A stretch of 64,000 bases of DNA from Desulfoscipio geothermicus (GTDB lineage: Bacteria > Bacillota > Desulfotomaculia > Desulfotomaculales > Desulfallaceae), in NCBI GenBank assembly GCA_016841205.1, contig JAENZP010000005.1, forward strand, positions 114,716 to 178,715, given 5' to 3'. The notes beneath the pieces were generated by a model. It did not search any database. It was not told where the DNA came from and saw only the letters and a list, made by a program, of their open reading frames with translations. Within the stretch, counting starts at the first letter, position 1; each line of letters opens with the position of its first letter. A program made the translations under genes and the position numbers. This document shows positions 53,065 to 62,872 of this stretch, piece after piece.

Positions 53065-55338
53065 ATGAATTTATTTAAAAATTTTCCCGTGCTGGTCATA
53101 GATAATCAGCTTAAAGCAGAAAATTTAGAAGGTATAGCCTTAAAAAGAATAATCAATTGCCTGATAAGCAAAGGCCTGGAGGTAATAGAGCTGGAAATGG
53201 ATGTTTTTGATCATCGTTTAGCCCAATCGGCTGATTCTGGAATCAGTTGCATTTTGCTGGGCTGGAATAAGGCCGGCGCTTATAGATCAATGTCCCAATT
53301 AGGCAAACTAATTGCTTTGTTTAGAGATAGAAATGAAACCCTTCCCATTTTTTTGATGACTGATAGGCTGGAAATTAAAAATATACCAATTGATACTATT
53401 AAAATAATTAACGGATACATCTGGAAAACGGAGGATACCTCTGATTTCATCGCCGGGAGAATAGAAAACGCGGTAAAAAAATACTTAGACGGCCTTTTAC
53501 CGCCTTTTTTCAAGACTTTAGTCAAATATACCCAAGAATATAAGTATGCCTGGCATACACCCGGGCACATGGGTGGCATAGCTTATTTAAAATCCCCGTC
53601 AGGAAGGATTTTTCATGATTTTTTTGGAGAAAACGCTTTTCGTGCAGACATTTCGGTGTCCGTCCCTGAATTAGGTTCACTGCTTGACCATTCTGGAGCA
53701 ATACATGAAGCCGAAGTCAAGGCAGCACAAACATTTGGTGCTGATATAACGTATTTCGTAACCAATGGCACATCAACATCTAATCGAATAGTTCTGCAGG
53801 CAGTGGTACAGCCAGGCGATATAGTCCTGGTGGACAGAAACTGCCACAAGTCAATTATGCAGGGAATTATCATTACCGGGGCAATTCCTATTTATCTGCG
53901 TTCATACAGGAACAATTACGGCATTATTGGACCCATTCTCGCCGATGAATTAAATGCAGCTTCTATCAATAAAAAAATAAAAGACTGCCCTTTACTCAGG
54001 GACCGGTCCGGCAAAGTTAAACTAACCGTCGTTACCAATTCTACTTATGACGGGGCCTGTTATCACGTGGGAATAATTAAAGAAAAACTGCAGCAAAGCA
54101 GAACCGGCCTTACTGAGAATATACTTTTTGACGAGGCCTGGTACGCTTACGCCAGGTTTAATCCTATCTATTCAGACAGGTATGCCACTTTTTACCGGCA
54201 AAAAGATCCGGCTTATAAATTGATTTTTGCCACCCAGTCAACGCATAAACTACTTGCCGCATTTTCACAGGCTTCCATGATTCATATCATGGATCAAACA
54301 GGCGAATTTTCCCATGACAGGTTTAACGAAGCCTATATGATGAGTGCCTCAACTTCGCCCCAATACGGAATTATCGCCTCACTGGACATGTCAGCCCAAA
54401 TGATGAAAGGTAGATTTGGCCGGTTAATGACTCAGTCAGCTATCGATGAAGCGAATATTTTTCGCAAGAAAATGGTGCAAATAGGCAAGGAATTAAACTT
54501 ATGTGGTAACTGGTGGTTTAAAGTATGGCAGCCTCCCGCTATCAGAGGACAGGATTTTGAACAAGTTGATGATTATGCATTAAATACCGACCCGACATGC
54601 TGGACACTAAGACCTGATGACAACTGGCATGGTTTTAATAAAATTCCCGAAAACTATACTATGCTGGATCCCATCAAAGTAACCGTACTTTCTCCGGGCA
54701 TGGAAGAATCATACCCAAAAGCCGAACGTGGCATTCCCACCCCCATAATTACTAAGTTTTTAAACGGCCGGGGAATCGTTGCAGAAAAGACCGGCTATTA
54801 CTCATTCCTAATTTTATTTTCCATAGGGATAACTAATGGAAAATCAGGAACTCTACTGGCTGAGCTTTTTGCATTTAAAAAGTTTTATGATTCCAGCCCA
54901 CCATTGAGGGAAGTTTTTCCCGAACTGGCTTTTAAATACCCTCATGGAATGACTATTAGTGCCCTCTGCCAGGAAATGCACTCTTTTTTAAACGTCACAA
55001 ATTATAACAAATTGCTTAAATCAGCATATGCCTATTTGCCGGAGCAGTGCATGACACCCGCCTGTGCATACCAGGAACTGGTGGCTAATAATGTTAAGCC
55101 TGTAAAAGTTACTGAGCTGGCCGGCAAAACCGCTGCGGTAATGGTAGTTCCATACCCACCCGGGATACCGTTAATTATGCCGGGAGAAAAGTTTAACCCG
55201 CTGCTGGTAAAATACTTACAGTTTTATGAGGATTTTAACAAACGGTTCCCAGGGTTTGAAAATGAACTGCATGGGGTAAATATAAGCGGCGGGGAATATA
55301 CCATCTATTGTGTTGACAGGAAAACCCCTGCTCTGTAA
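53065..55338 (+). CDS. Full-length Orn/Lys/Arg decarboxylase (AdiA-type)
   Basis: 757 residues. An N-terminal receiver-like wing (about 1-135, VLVIDNQLKAENLEGIALKR) precedes the PLP fold-type I core. WHTPGHMGGIAYLKSP near 163, FVTNGTSTSNRIVLQ near 235, LFDEAWYAYARFNP near 355 and the PLP lysine in ATQSTHKLLAAFSQAS near 394 are diagnostic of the biodegradative arginine/lysine/ornithine decarboxylases used in acid resistance and polyamine formation. ATG 53065 follows GGAG. No antiporter gene is adjacent. Substrate is unresolved; arginine is the first guess. Confidence 0.93.
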   Translation: MNLFKNFPVLVIDNQLKAENLEGIALKRIINCLISKGLEVIELEMDVFDHRLAQSADSGISCILLGWNKAGAYRSMSQLGKLIALFRDRNETLPIFLMTDRLEIKNIPIDTIKIINGYIWKTEDTSDFIAGRIENAVKKYLDGLLPPFFKTLVKYTQEYKYAWHTPGHMGGIAYLKSPSGRIFHDFFGENAFRADISVSVPELGSLLDHSGAIHEAEVKAAQTFGADITYFVTNGTSTSNRIVLQAVVQPGDIVLVDRNCHKSIMQGIIITGAIPIYLRSYRNNYGIIGPILADELNAASINKKIKDCPLLRDRSGKVKLTVVTNSTYDGACYHVGIIKEKLQQSRTGLTENILFDEAWYAYARFNPIYSDRYATFYRQKDPAYKLIFATQSTHKLLAAFSQASMIHIMDQTGEFSHDRFNEAYMMSASTSPQYGIIASLDMSAQMMKGRFGRLMTQSAIDEANIFRKKMVQIGKELNLCGNWWFKVWQPPAIRGQDFEQVDDYALNTDPTCWTLRPDDNWHGFNKIPENYTMLDPIKVTVLSPGMEESYPKAERGIPTPIITKFLNGRGIVAEKTGYYSFLILFSIGITNGKSGTLLAELFAFKKFYDSSPPLREVFPELAFKYPHGMTISALCQEMHSFLNVTNYNKLLKSAYAYLPEQCMTPACAYQELVANNVKPVKVTELAGKTAAVMVVPYPPGIPLIMPGEKFNPLLVKYLQFYEDFNKRFPGFENELHGVNISGGEYTIYCVDRKTPAL

Positions 55339-55591
55339 AACCCCTTTATACAGTAACTTTGGCATAGACTTAACAGTTTGCTTTCATAGCCAGGACGGTA
55401 AAAAGCGCATTGACAACACCGCAAAAACCTTGGATTTTATGAAATGATATATAAAAGGTTGAATTATATAAGTACAGTACAATGAAAATTTGTACCGGAC
55501 GGATTTACCTATATAGAATGCCCTGATTCCTAAGTTCAGTAACTACATCCATGCGTTTTAAATACCATATGTATTTTTCAACGATCGGGTT
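55339..55591. other. Intergenic region after the decarboxylase
   Basis: AT-rich, no gene or clear terminator seen. It ends at the structured repeat copy B. Confidence 0.4.
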
Positions 55592-55719
55592 CTGGGGTTC
55601 TGTAGTCCTACGCTACAGAACCCTTATTTTCGTCCAATGAAAGTGTAGAAGGTTAGCTAATATGTTAATCCCCGTTGCCATAAAAAGTCTGATCAGGCCT
55701 GATTCTTATTTAACGTTTA
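55592..55719. repeat. Structured direct repeat, copy B
   Basis: 128 bases in the same orientation as 43916-44039. Its hairpin (GGGGTTCTGTAG with CTACAGAACCCT, 55594-55624) has a 12-bp stem including a G-U pair. The two copies flank the restriction-modification and decarboxylase genes (11.7 kb). Confidence 0.8.
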
Positions 55720-55917
55720 TTTTGTTTTAGGTCCTTGTTGCATGTATTTTGGATGGGTTTATGCATTAAGCTAGGTATACTCCCAACTGAGCTGCTATTT
55801 AAGGCCACTATTAGAATGGGTCAGACCCATTGTCATATTTATATCATGCCCTTAGCCCCAGTAAATAGGGTATACTTGACCGTTACCCCCTAGTCCTAAT
55901 AATTGCTTGCCATTAAT

Positions 55918-56166
55918 TTATGAACCCCTCGGTTGTCCCTCAAATAAACCGTCTTTAGGGTCCCCCCTACCCAGCGGCAACGTCAGACCTGGACTATCCT
56001 CCAAAACATCTCCTAGTTCACCTGTTATAAACGAACCACGAGATCGTTTACTGAGCCCTTGACAGCTACCCGGCATAACCACCCCTTCACGTGACATGGA
56101 CCATGAGCTTTGGTCACCCCCAGATAGATATTCCTCGTTGATATAATTAAGGGCATTGTATTCCAT
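55918..56166 (-). CDS. Small hypothetical ORF
   Basis: 82 residues from ATG 56166, preceded by GGGAGGTG. The product is rich in Gly, Ser and charged residues (SREGVVMPGSCQGLSKRSRG) and matches nothing I know. It has a good binding site but no other support. It may be a gene remnant between two repeats. Confidence 0.3.
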   Translation of the reverse strand: MEYNALNYINEEYLSGGDQSSWSMSREGVVMPGSCQGLSKRSRGSFITGELGDVLEDSPGLTLPLGRGDPKDGLFEGQPRGS

Positions 56167-56580
56167 ACATAAGCACCTCCCATGATTATTTTGTATTCAA
56201 TGCGCGCGCTAAATTTGGAGCTTGTTTTAGGTTTAATATTAGCACAACGGTGCAAATGTTAAATAATGCCAAATAGGCCCATATATTTAAACCGGCGCAC
56301 CGTATCTCTTGGAAGCTTCGTCTTAGACTACTTACCTGGTATTTTTATCCATATTTGTTCTAGCTATATAAAGCTCCTTAATAGAGGAACTCGCCAACAA
56401 GAACTGCTGGATCTTTTTGATAGGAAAATACTCGAATGTCTATGTCACTTATGCTATAATTTATGACAACTTTATACTTTGTCAGACAGCATTTCAAATC
56501 ATCCGAGGGGGGAAAATCCCCCCTAATGACGTTTAATAACGTTTTGTACCTAGAACAATATGAAAGGAATGGTTATATCT
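56167..56580. other. Intergenic region with repeat and G/C-rich hairpin
   Basis: Contains copy 1 of a 40-bp repeat (56358-56396) and an 8-bp perfect stem (AGGGGGGA 56506-56513 with TCCCCCCT 56517-56524) about 60 bases before the flavin reductase gene. No gene is supported. Confidence 0.5.
56358..56396. repeat. 40-bp direct repeat flanking the flavin reductase gene, copy 1
   Basis: TTCTAGCTATATAAAGCTCC and the following TTAATAGAGGAACTCGCCA match 57205-57244 at most positions, same orientation. Confidence 0.65.
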
Positions 56581-57090
56581 ATGCAAAAATTTAAGTCAAT
56601 GAAAGCAGATTTGTTCGATTTCAGCCCATTTCGGATGATAGGGAAGGACTGGATGCTGATTACAGCCGAAAAAGCTGGAAAGGTAAACAGCATGACGGCC
56701 GGCTGGGGCGGTTTGGGTGTTATGTGGGGAAAAAATGTAGCCTATGTAGTCATTCGCAACGACCGATATACGAAAGAATTGGTTGACGGTTCAGATACAT
56801 TTTCACTTTCTTTTTTTGATCACAATAAATATAGCAAGATGCTTAATTATATGGGAACAGTATCCGGAAGAGATGAGGATAAAATAGAAGGTGCCAATGT
56901 AACGGTGGACCATTATGATAGTATTCCGTATATTGTCGAGGCTTCAACCGCTATAATCTGCAAAAAAATGTATTGTCAGCCAATTAAGCCAGAGAGTTTT
57001 ACCATGGATTGGATTGATGAACAGTGGTACAAAGGTAAAAATTATCACGATCTTTATATCGGCGAAGTTGTTGACATTCTCGTGCGCTGA
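56581..57090 (+). CDS. Flavin reductase-like FMN-binding protein
   Basis: About 169 residues. ADLFDFSPFRMIGKDWMLITAE and VNSMTAGWGGLGVMWGKNVAYVVIRNDRYTKEL match the flavin reductase-like split-barrel family, which binds FMN and reduces it with NAD(P)H or serves as a redox partner. DTFSLSFFD is the next conserved strand. ATG 56581 follows AAAGGAATGG; ATG 56560 lies upstream without a site. It is flanked by a direct repeat. Substrate is unknown. Confidence 0.85.
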   Translation: MQKFKSMKADLFDFSPFRMIGKDWMLITAEKAGKVNSMTAGWGGLGVMWGKNVAYVVIRNDRYTKELVDGSDTFSLSFFDHNKYSKMLNYMGTVSGRDEDKIEGANVTVDHYDSIPYIVEASTAIICKKMYCQPIKPESFTMDWIDEQWYKGKNYHDLYIGEVVDILVR

Positions 57091-57126
57091 GTGTAAAAAC
57101 ATAAAGAATTTTAATCTTCCAATTAA

Positions 57127-57160
57127 GGCCGTATCGATATATAAAATTATTGATGCGGCC
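57127..57160 (+). terminator. Hairpin after the flavin reductase gene
   Basis: GGCCGTATC pairs with GATGCGGCC (one G-U) around a 16-nt AT-rich loop, 37 bases after the stop codon. A U-tract is missing, so terminator function is tentative. Confidence 0.45.
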
Positions 57161-57204
57161 TAGTAACATAGTATAATCTAATAAGATCAGTCTTTCTATT
57201 CTTC

Positions 57205-57244
57205 TTCTGGCTATACAAAGCTCCTTAAAATTGAGTAACTCACC
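57205..57244. repeat. 40-bp direct repeat flanking the flavin reductase gene, copy 2
   Basis: TTCTGGCTATACAAAGCTCC and the following TTAAAATTGAGTAACTCACCA match 56358-56396. The 0.85-kb interval contains only the flavin reductase gene. Confidence 0.65.
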
Positions 57245-57496
57245 ACTAAACAAAATCAGACCTCCTGTGTGCCCGTTTAAGCATAGTTTAAAATGCAGTT
57301 AAGGTGTTTGTACCTACTAATAAATTCCCCCCTAATTTAGCCGCATTCTTTATTTCATTTACTAAATTAATCAGGCAAAAGATCGCGCACCCATCATGTA
57401 CTCGGTAGCTTCAATTATTGCAAACTATTTTCACCTATTTGACGACCAAATGGCGACCGTCGTCGGCTACATCGTCGGCTGCGGTCTTTTTTTGGC
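57245..57496. other. Intergenic region, no gene seen
   Basis: AT-rich up to about 57440, then a short GC-rich stretch. No coding frame or RNA was recognised. Confidence 0.4.
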
Positions 57497-57544
57497 TCAA
57501 AAAAAGACCAAGGAGCTTTCGCACAAACGACGATAACTCCTTGG
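57497..57544 (-). terminator. Intrinsic terminator after tRNA-Ser(CGA)
   Basis: CCAAGGAG pairs with CTCCTTGG (57537-57544 with 57508-57515), then TCTTTTTTT on the minus strand. A second 11-bp inverted repeat (GGTCTTTTTTT with AAAAAAAGACC) overlaps its lower end. Confidence 0.85.
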
Positions 57545-57557
57545 CTTACATCATACT

Positions 57558-57651
57558 TGGCGGAGAGACAGGGATTCGAACCCTGGAGACCGCTCATCAC
57601 AGTCTACTCGATTTCGAGTCGAGCGCCTTCGACCAGCTCAGCCATCTCTCC
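57558..57651 (-). tRNA. tRNA-Ser (anticodon CGA)
   Basis: 94 nt including CCA. Anticodon arm CTCGA-CTCGAAA-TCGAG gives CGA (reads UCG). Long variable arm present. It starts 7 bases after the tadA stop. Confidence 0.96.
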
Positions 57652-57657
57652 ATACTC

Positions 57658-58116
57658 TTATTTTTTATTTTCCCTCAATTCCCTGAAAAAATTTTTAAGA
57701 ATTGCCCTGCACTCGTCCTCAAGTACACCGGATACCACCGCCACCTGGTGGTTAAAGCGCGGTTCCCGTACTATATCCATAATGGAGTCAATAGCGCCAG
57801 CCTTGGGATCCTGAGCACCGTACACCAGCGTTTGTATCCTGAATTGAATCATGGCCCCGGCACACATGGGACATGGTTCCAACGTAACATAAAGTACTGC
57901 GCCGTTTAGTCTCCAATCCCCAATATGACGGGCTGCTTGCCTCAGTGCAATAATTTCCGCATGGGCAGTGCTATCCACTAGCGTTTCCCGCAAATTATGG
58001 CCCCGGCCAATAATTTTATCGTCCAGTACCACCACCGCACCAATGGGTACTTCACCAAGAACGTAGGCTTTTTGAGCTTCCGCTAGGGCTTCGCGCATAT
58101 ACCCGGCATGGTTCAA
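57658..58116 (-). CDS. tadA: tRNA-specific adenosine deaminase TadA
   Basis: 152 residues. Converts A34 to inosine in tRNA-Arg(ACG), which is encoded 200 bases away. The zinc site is HAEI (near 52) with PCPMCAGAM (near 81). The order tadA next to tRNA-Ser and SRP RNA in B. subtilis is interrupted here by the 32-kb block. Confidence 0.96.
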   Translation of the reverse strand: MNHAGYMREALAEAQKAYVLGEVPIGAVVVLDDKIIGRGHNLRETLVDSTAHAEIIALRQAARHIGDWRLNGAVLYVTLEPCPMCAGAMIQFRIQTLVYGAQDPKAGAIDSIMDIVREPRFNHQVAVVSGVLEDECRAILKNFFRELRENKK

Positions 58117-58139
58117 TAAAGGTTCCCCTTTTAAAAAAA

Positions 58140-58215
58140 TGGTGCGCCTGAAGAGACTCGAACTCCCGACACGCGGTTTAGGAAACCGCTGCTCTATCCT
58201 CTGAGCTACAGGCGC
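58140..58215 (-). tRNA. tRNA-Arg (anticodon CCT)
   Basis: 76 nt including CCA. Anticodon loop TTCCTAA gives CCT (reads AGG). Cloverleaf arms pair cleanly. Confidence 0.95.
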
Positions 58216-58297
58216 TTAATGCTGTTTCACATATAATACATTAATAAAATGCAGCGACACAATTAGTATATATACTTTTGTGTCGCCGTAAAAATTA

Positions 58298-58374
58298 TGG
58301 CGTGCCTGAAGGGACTCGAACCCCCAACCTTCTGATCCGTAGTCAGATGCTCTATCCAATTGAGCCACAGGCAC
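58298..58374 (-). tRNA. tRNA-Arg (anticodon ACG)
   Basis: 77 nt including CCA. Anticodon loop CTACGGA gives ACG, the expected substrate of TadA (A34 to I). Confidence 0.96.
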
Positions 58375-58491
58375 ATATTATTTTTCTTCCACAGTACTTC
58401 ACCAGCACCGCAAATATTATTTTAACAAAATCACTCATAAAAGTCAACCGACAAAAAAATTGCAAACATTTTAACTAAAGCTTACTATCAG

Positions 58492-58518
58492 AAAACCACG
58501 GATTTAATCCGTGGTTTT
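58492..58518 (-). terminator. Hairpin terminator between tRNA-Ser(GCT) and tRNA-Arg(ACG)
   Basis: AAAACCACGGAT pairs with ATCCGTGGTTTT (58492-58503 with 58507-58518). T-runs on both sides allow termination in either direction. Confidence 0.75.
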
Positions 58519-58522
58519 TTAA

Positions 58523-58617
58523 TGGCGGAGAGACAGGGATTCGAACCCTGGATACGAGTTTTAGCCCGTATAATCGCTTAGCAGGCGACCGCCTTCGACC
58601 TACTCGGCCATCTCTCC
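58523..58617 (-). tRNA. tRNA-Ser (anticodon GCT)
   Basis: 95 nt including CCA. Anticodon loop CTGCTAA gives GCT (reads AGC/AGU). Long variable arm present. Confidence 0.95.
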
Positions 58618-58640
58618 GTACTGTCTTAGGTAAATTAAAA

Positions 58641-58730
58641 TGGCGGAGGAGGTGGGATTCGAACCCACGGAACCCGTGAAGGTTCAACGGTTTTCAAGAC
58701 CGCCTCCTTAAACCGCTCGGACACCCCTCC
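58641..58730 (-). tRNA. tRNA-Ser (anticodon TGA)
   Basis: 90 nt including CCA. Anticodon loop CTTGAAA gives TGA (reads UCA and, by wobble, other UCN). Long variable arm present. Confidence 0.95.
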
Positions 58731-58813
58731 AGTTAATTTCATCAACCAGAGACAATAAAAAGTATAGCACAGTATAAGTTTAGTGTCAATAAACCCGTTA
58801 CTTTTCGATAGTG

Positions 58814-60184
<1,371 letters not shown>

Positions 60185-60225
60185 TTACATGCTTTAATAC
60201 TATTATAACTGTTCAGTACGTATAT

Positions 60226-60254
60226 AAAACAAAAATGTCGGCTTACGCCGACAT
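60226..60254 (-). terminator. Intrinsic terminator after serA
   Basis: ATGTCGGC pairs with GCCGACAT around a 4-nt loop (60254 down to 60235), then TTTTGTTTT on the minus strand. Confidence 0.85.
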
Positions 60255-60285
60255 AATTGTACCATATTTATGCATACAAGTAAAA

Positions 60286-61875
60286 CTACAGGCTTATAAA
60301 CTTAACATCCAGCACACCATCTATCTGTGCAATGGCTTTTAAAGTTTCTTCAGGTACTGGACAATCAACAGAAAGCATCATCACGGCTTTGCCGCCGATT
60401 TCCTTACGTCCCACCTGCATGCCGGCAATATTAATATTGTGTTCACCGATTAATGTACCCACGGGACCAATTATCCGTGGTTTGTCCATGTGCGGTATAT
60501 AAAGCATATTTCCTTCAGGAACCGCATCAATCCTGTAACCGTCGACCATCACTATGCGGGGGTCATTTTCCCGGAATAAGGTTCCGCATACCGTCTTTTC
60601 TGCCTGATCAGATATGACTTTCAAGGTAATCAAGCTGGCGTAATCTTCGGCCTGGCCACTAACGGTTTGTTCAACAATAATGCCACGATTTTTAGCTAGT
60701 AAAGGTGCATTAATAAAGTTTACCGATTCCTGCAAAATGGGATCCAGGAAACCCTTCAACACTGCGGTGGTAACAGGCTTAACATCTTCCTGAGCCAGGT
60801 CACCATTATATATAATTTCCAATTTTTTAACCCGGCCTTCCACCAATTGAGCCTGGAATTTGCCTAGTTTTTCAGCCAGTTTTAAGAAGGGATGAATCTT
60901 GGACATTACCTCGGGTTTTACTGACGGAACATTTACTGTATTACGAACAGGATTGCCATGAAGCGCATTCACTATTTCTACAGATACATCTATAGCCACG
61001 TTAAGCTGTGCTTCTTCAGTGGAAGCACCTAAGTGCGGGGTAGCGATAAAATTATTCAATTCAAATAAAGGGCTTTCTGTAGTTGGTTCTTTATCAAAAA
61101 CATCCAGCGCTGCACCGGCTACTTTGCTTGACTGCATGTACTTACAAAGAGCTGCCTCATCTATAATACCACCACGGGCACAGTTAATGATTCGCACACC
61201 GTCTTTCATAGCAGCAAAAGCTTTGTCATCCAGCATATTAGTGGTCTCTTTGGTTTTAGGCATATGCACGGTAATAAAATCAGCTACCGGGAACAACTCA
61301 TCCAATGTAACCAGCTTAATTCCCATATCCGCTGCCTTTTCTGCAGAAATATACGGGTCATAGGCTATAATATCCATTTCCAAGGCCTGGGCACGCTGGG
61401 CTACTGCTGTGCCGATTCTGCCCAAACCGATAATCCCCAATGTTTTACCCCGGAGTTCAACACCTACAAAGGAATTCTTATCCCATACACCATTTTTCAA
61501 TTTAGTGGCTGCTTGGGGAACACTCCTGGCCAGGGCCAGCATCAAAGCAACAGTATGTTCAGTGGCAGCAATAGTGTTGCCGTCCGGTGCGTTCACCACC
61601 AGCACCCCGTGCTGGGTAGATGCATCAAGGTCAATATTATCCACGCCGACACCAGCCCGGCCCACTATTTTTAATTTAGGTGCATTATCCAACACTTTAG
61701 GAGTCACCTTGGTAGCACTGCGCACAATCATTCCGTCATAATCGCCGATTACAGCCGCCAGTTCATCTTCAGTCATTTTAGTGCCTACAACCACTTCTAT
61801 ATCCGATTCTTTGTACAATGGTTCTAAACCTTCCGGCGAAACATCGTCCATAGCTAAAACTTTAAATTGTGCCAT
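60286..61875 (-). CDS. serA: D-3-phosphoglycerate dehydrogenase
   Basis: 529 residues, the long form. First step of serine synthesis. GIIGLGRIGTAVAQRAQALEM binds NAD near 145, INCARGGIIDE near 230 and TPHLGAST near 282 carry the catalytic Arg and His, and the C-terminal ASB and ACT domains (about 315-529, ending VDCPVPEETLKAIAQIDGVL) suit serine feedback. It is inserted between serS and pdxT compared with B. subtilis and has its own T-box. Confidence 0.96.
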   Translation of the reverse strand: MAQFKVLAMDDVSPEGLEPLYKESDIEVVVGTKMTEDELAAVIGDYDGMIVRSATKVTPKVLDNAPKLKIVGRAGVGVDNIDLDASTQHGVLVVNAPDGNTIAATEHTVALMLALARSVPQAATKLKNGVWDKNSFVGVELRGKTLGIIGLGRIGTAVAQRAQALEMDIIAYDPYISAEKAADMGIKLVTLDELFPVADFITVHMPKTKETTNMLDDKAFAAMKDGVRIINCARGGIIDEAALCKYMQSSKVAGAALDVFDKEPTTESPLFELNNFIATPHLGASTEEAQLNVAIDVSVEIVNALHGNPVRNTVNVPSVKPEVMSKIHPFLKLAEKLGKFQAQLVEGRVKKLEIIYNGDLAQEDVKPVTTAVLKGFLDPILQESVNFINAPLLAKNRGIIVEQTVSGQAEDYASLITLKVISDQAEKTVCGTLFRENDPRIVMVDGYRIDAVPEGNMLYIPHMDKPRIIGPVGTLIGEHNINIAGMQVGRKEIGGKAVMMLSVDCPVPEETLKAIAQIDGVLDVKFISL

Positions 61876-61949
61876 TTTTATATAACCTCCTTTATTAAAT
61901 TCTAGTAATATCAGGTATATTGAATAAGTTTAGGATAACCAATAGTTAA

Positions 61950-62002
61950 ATAAAAAATAAACCCCCCATCCCTATAATATTAATTCACAGGGACGAGAGG
62001 TT
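61950..62002 (-). terminator. Regulated terminator of the serA T-box
   Basis: Two 14-base arms (62002-61989 and 61973-61960) pair fully with three G-U pairs, followed by TTTATTTTTTATTT on the minus strand. Confidence 0.85.
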
Positions 62003-62240
62003 TTTCTCCCGCGGTACCACCCATATTGATTCGTTAAGTATGTAATAACATGCTAAACAAATCCTCTTCGTTCAAGTAACGGAACTATCCGTGCCCGCCT
62101 ACTGCTTATTTCAGCGGACCCCCTACGGGGAGCCTTTTCACCAAATACAATCACCGGTTCACACCAAACACCGGCTCTCTGTGGAGTGCATATGGTTACT
62201 TTACCCCTACATCGGGTTTATTTTATTTAAATTTATAATT
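61950..62240 (-). promoter_or_regulatory. T-box leader of serA
   Basis: The T-box core TGGGTGGTACCGCGGG is at 62023-62008, and Stem I motifs (AGAGAG with GGTGTGAACCGG) lie near 62160-62190. The specifier loop, bounded by GGTG and CTCCCC, reads GAAAAGGCT. The position after GAA is AAG, not a serine codon; a TCC occurs three bases further. A stem-loop of the T-box terminator follows. Control by uncharged tRNA is clear, but which tRNA is not. Confidence 0.85.
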
Positions 62241-62248
62241 TAATATTG

Positions 62249-62277
62249 ATTTTACTATATACAACTTTTTTTTGCAA
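62249..62277 (-). promoter_or_regulatory. serA promoter
   Basis: TTGCAA (62277-62272), 17 bases and TAAAAT (62254-62249), immediately upstream of the T-box leader. It lies close to the pdxT stop. Confidence 0.55.
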
Positions 62278-62282
62278 TAGTT

Positions 62283-62864
62283 TTATATCTTTTGTTTAGC
62301 AATATTTTCAATAAAATACCTGTGCATGCGTAAGTCATTTGTTAATTCCGGATGAAAAGCAGCTACAAGAAAGCGATCCTGACTTGCACATACTATTTTA
62401 TCTGCACAACGTGCCAGGACATTTACATCTTCAGAAACCTCTATTATATAAGGAGCCCTGATAAATACCGCCCGGTATGGCTCGGCACCTAAAACAGGTA
62501 TATCTAAATTGGTTTCAAAACTGTCTACCTGTCGTCCAAAGGCATTACGTTCTACATCTATATCCATCAAGGCCAGTGTTTCTTGCTCCGAATTTCTTAT
62601 ATGTTTAGCTAGCATAATCAACCCTGCGCAAGTACCAAAGATTGGCATCCCCTGATTGGCTAAATCTATTATTGGTTTCATTAAATTAAAACCATTTAAT
62701 AATTTACTCATGGTAGTACTCTCACCACCGGGAATCACCAAAGCGTCAACACCTTCAAGTTCAGACGTTTTCCTTACCTGGCGAGTTGAAACGCCGCATT
62801 TATCAAGCAAATACTGGTGTTCTCGAAAGGCACCCTGTAAGGCAAGTACTCCAATTAGCATCAT
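62283..62864 (-). CDS. pdxT: Pyridoxal 5'-phosphate synthase glutaminase subunit
   Basis: 193 residues. PdxT releases ammonia from glutamine for PdxS. PGGESTTMSKL near 47, the nucleophile Cys in IFGTCAGLI near 79 and FHPELTND near 172 (His-Glu) form the triad. AAGGAGATAA precedes ATG 62864, with the next codon also ATG. It follows pdxS by 8 bases, in the same operon. Confidence 0.96.
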   Translation of the reverse strand: MMLIGVLALQGAFREHQYLLDKCGVSTRQVRKTSELEGVDALVIPGGESTTMSKLLNGFNLMKPIIDLANQGMPIFGTCAGLIMLAKHIRNSEQETLALMDIDVERNAFGRQVDSFETNLDIPVLGAEPYRAVFIRAPYIIEVSEDVNVLARCADKIVCASQDRFLVAAFHPELTNDLRMHRYFIENIAKQKI

Positions 62865-62872
62865 TTATCTCC

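Noticed and set aside
56266..56466. 66-residue ORF before the flavin reductase gene
   Set aside because: It has no binding site and runs through the 40-bp repeat.
57418..57530. GC-rich repeats next to tRNA-Ser(CGA) as an attachment site
   Set aside because: They resolve into a tRNA terminator and an A/T inverted repeat, and no copy of the tRNA 3' end was found nearby outside the tRNA genes.
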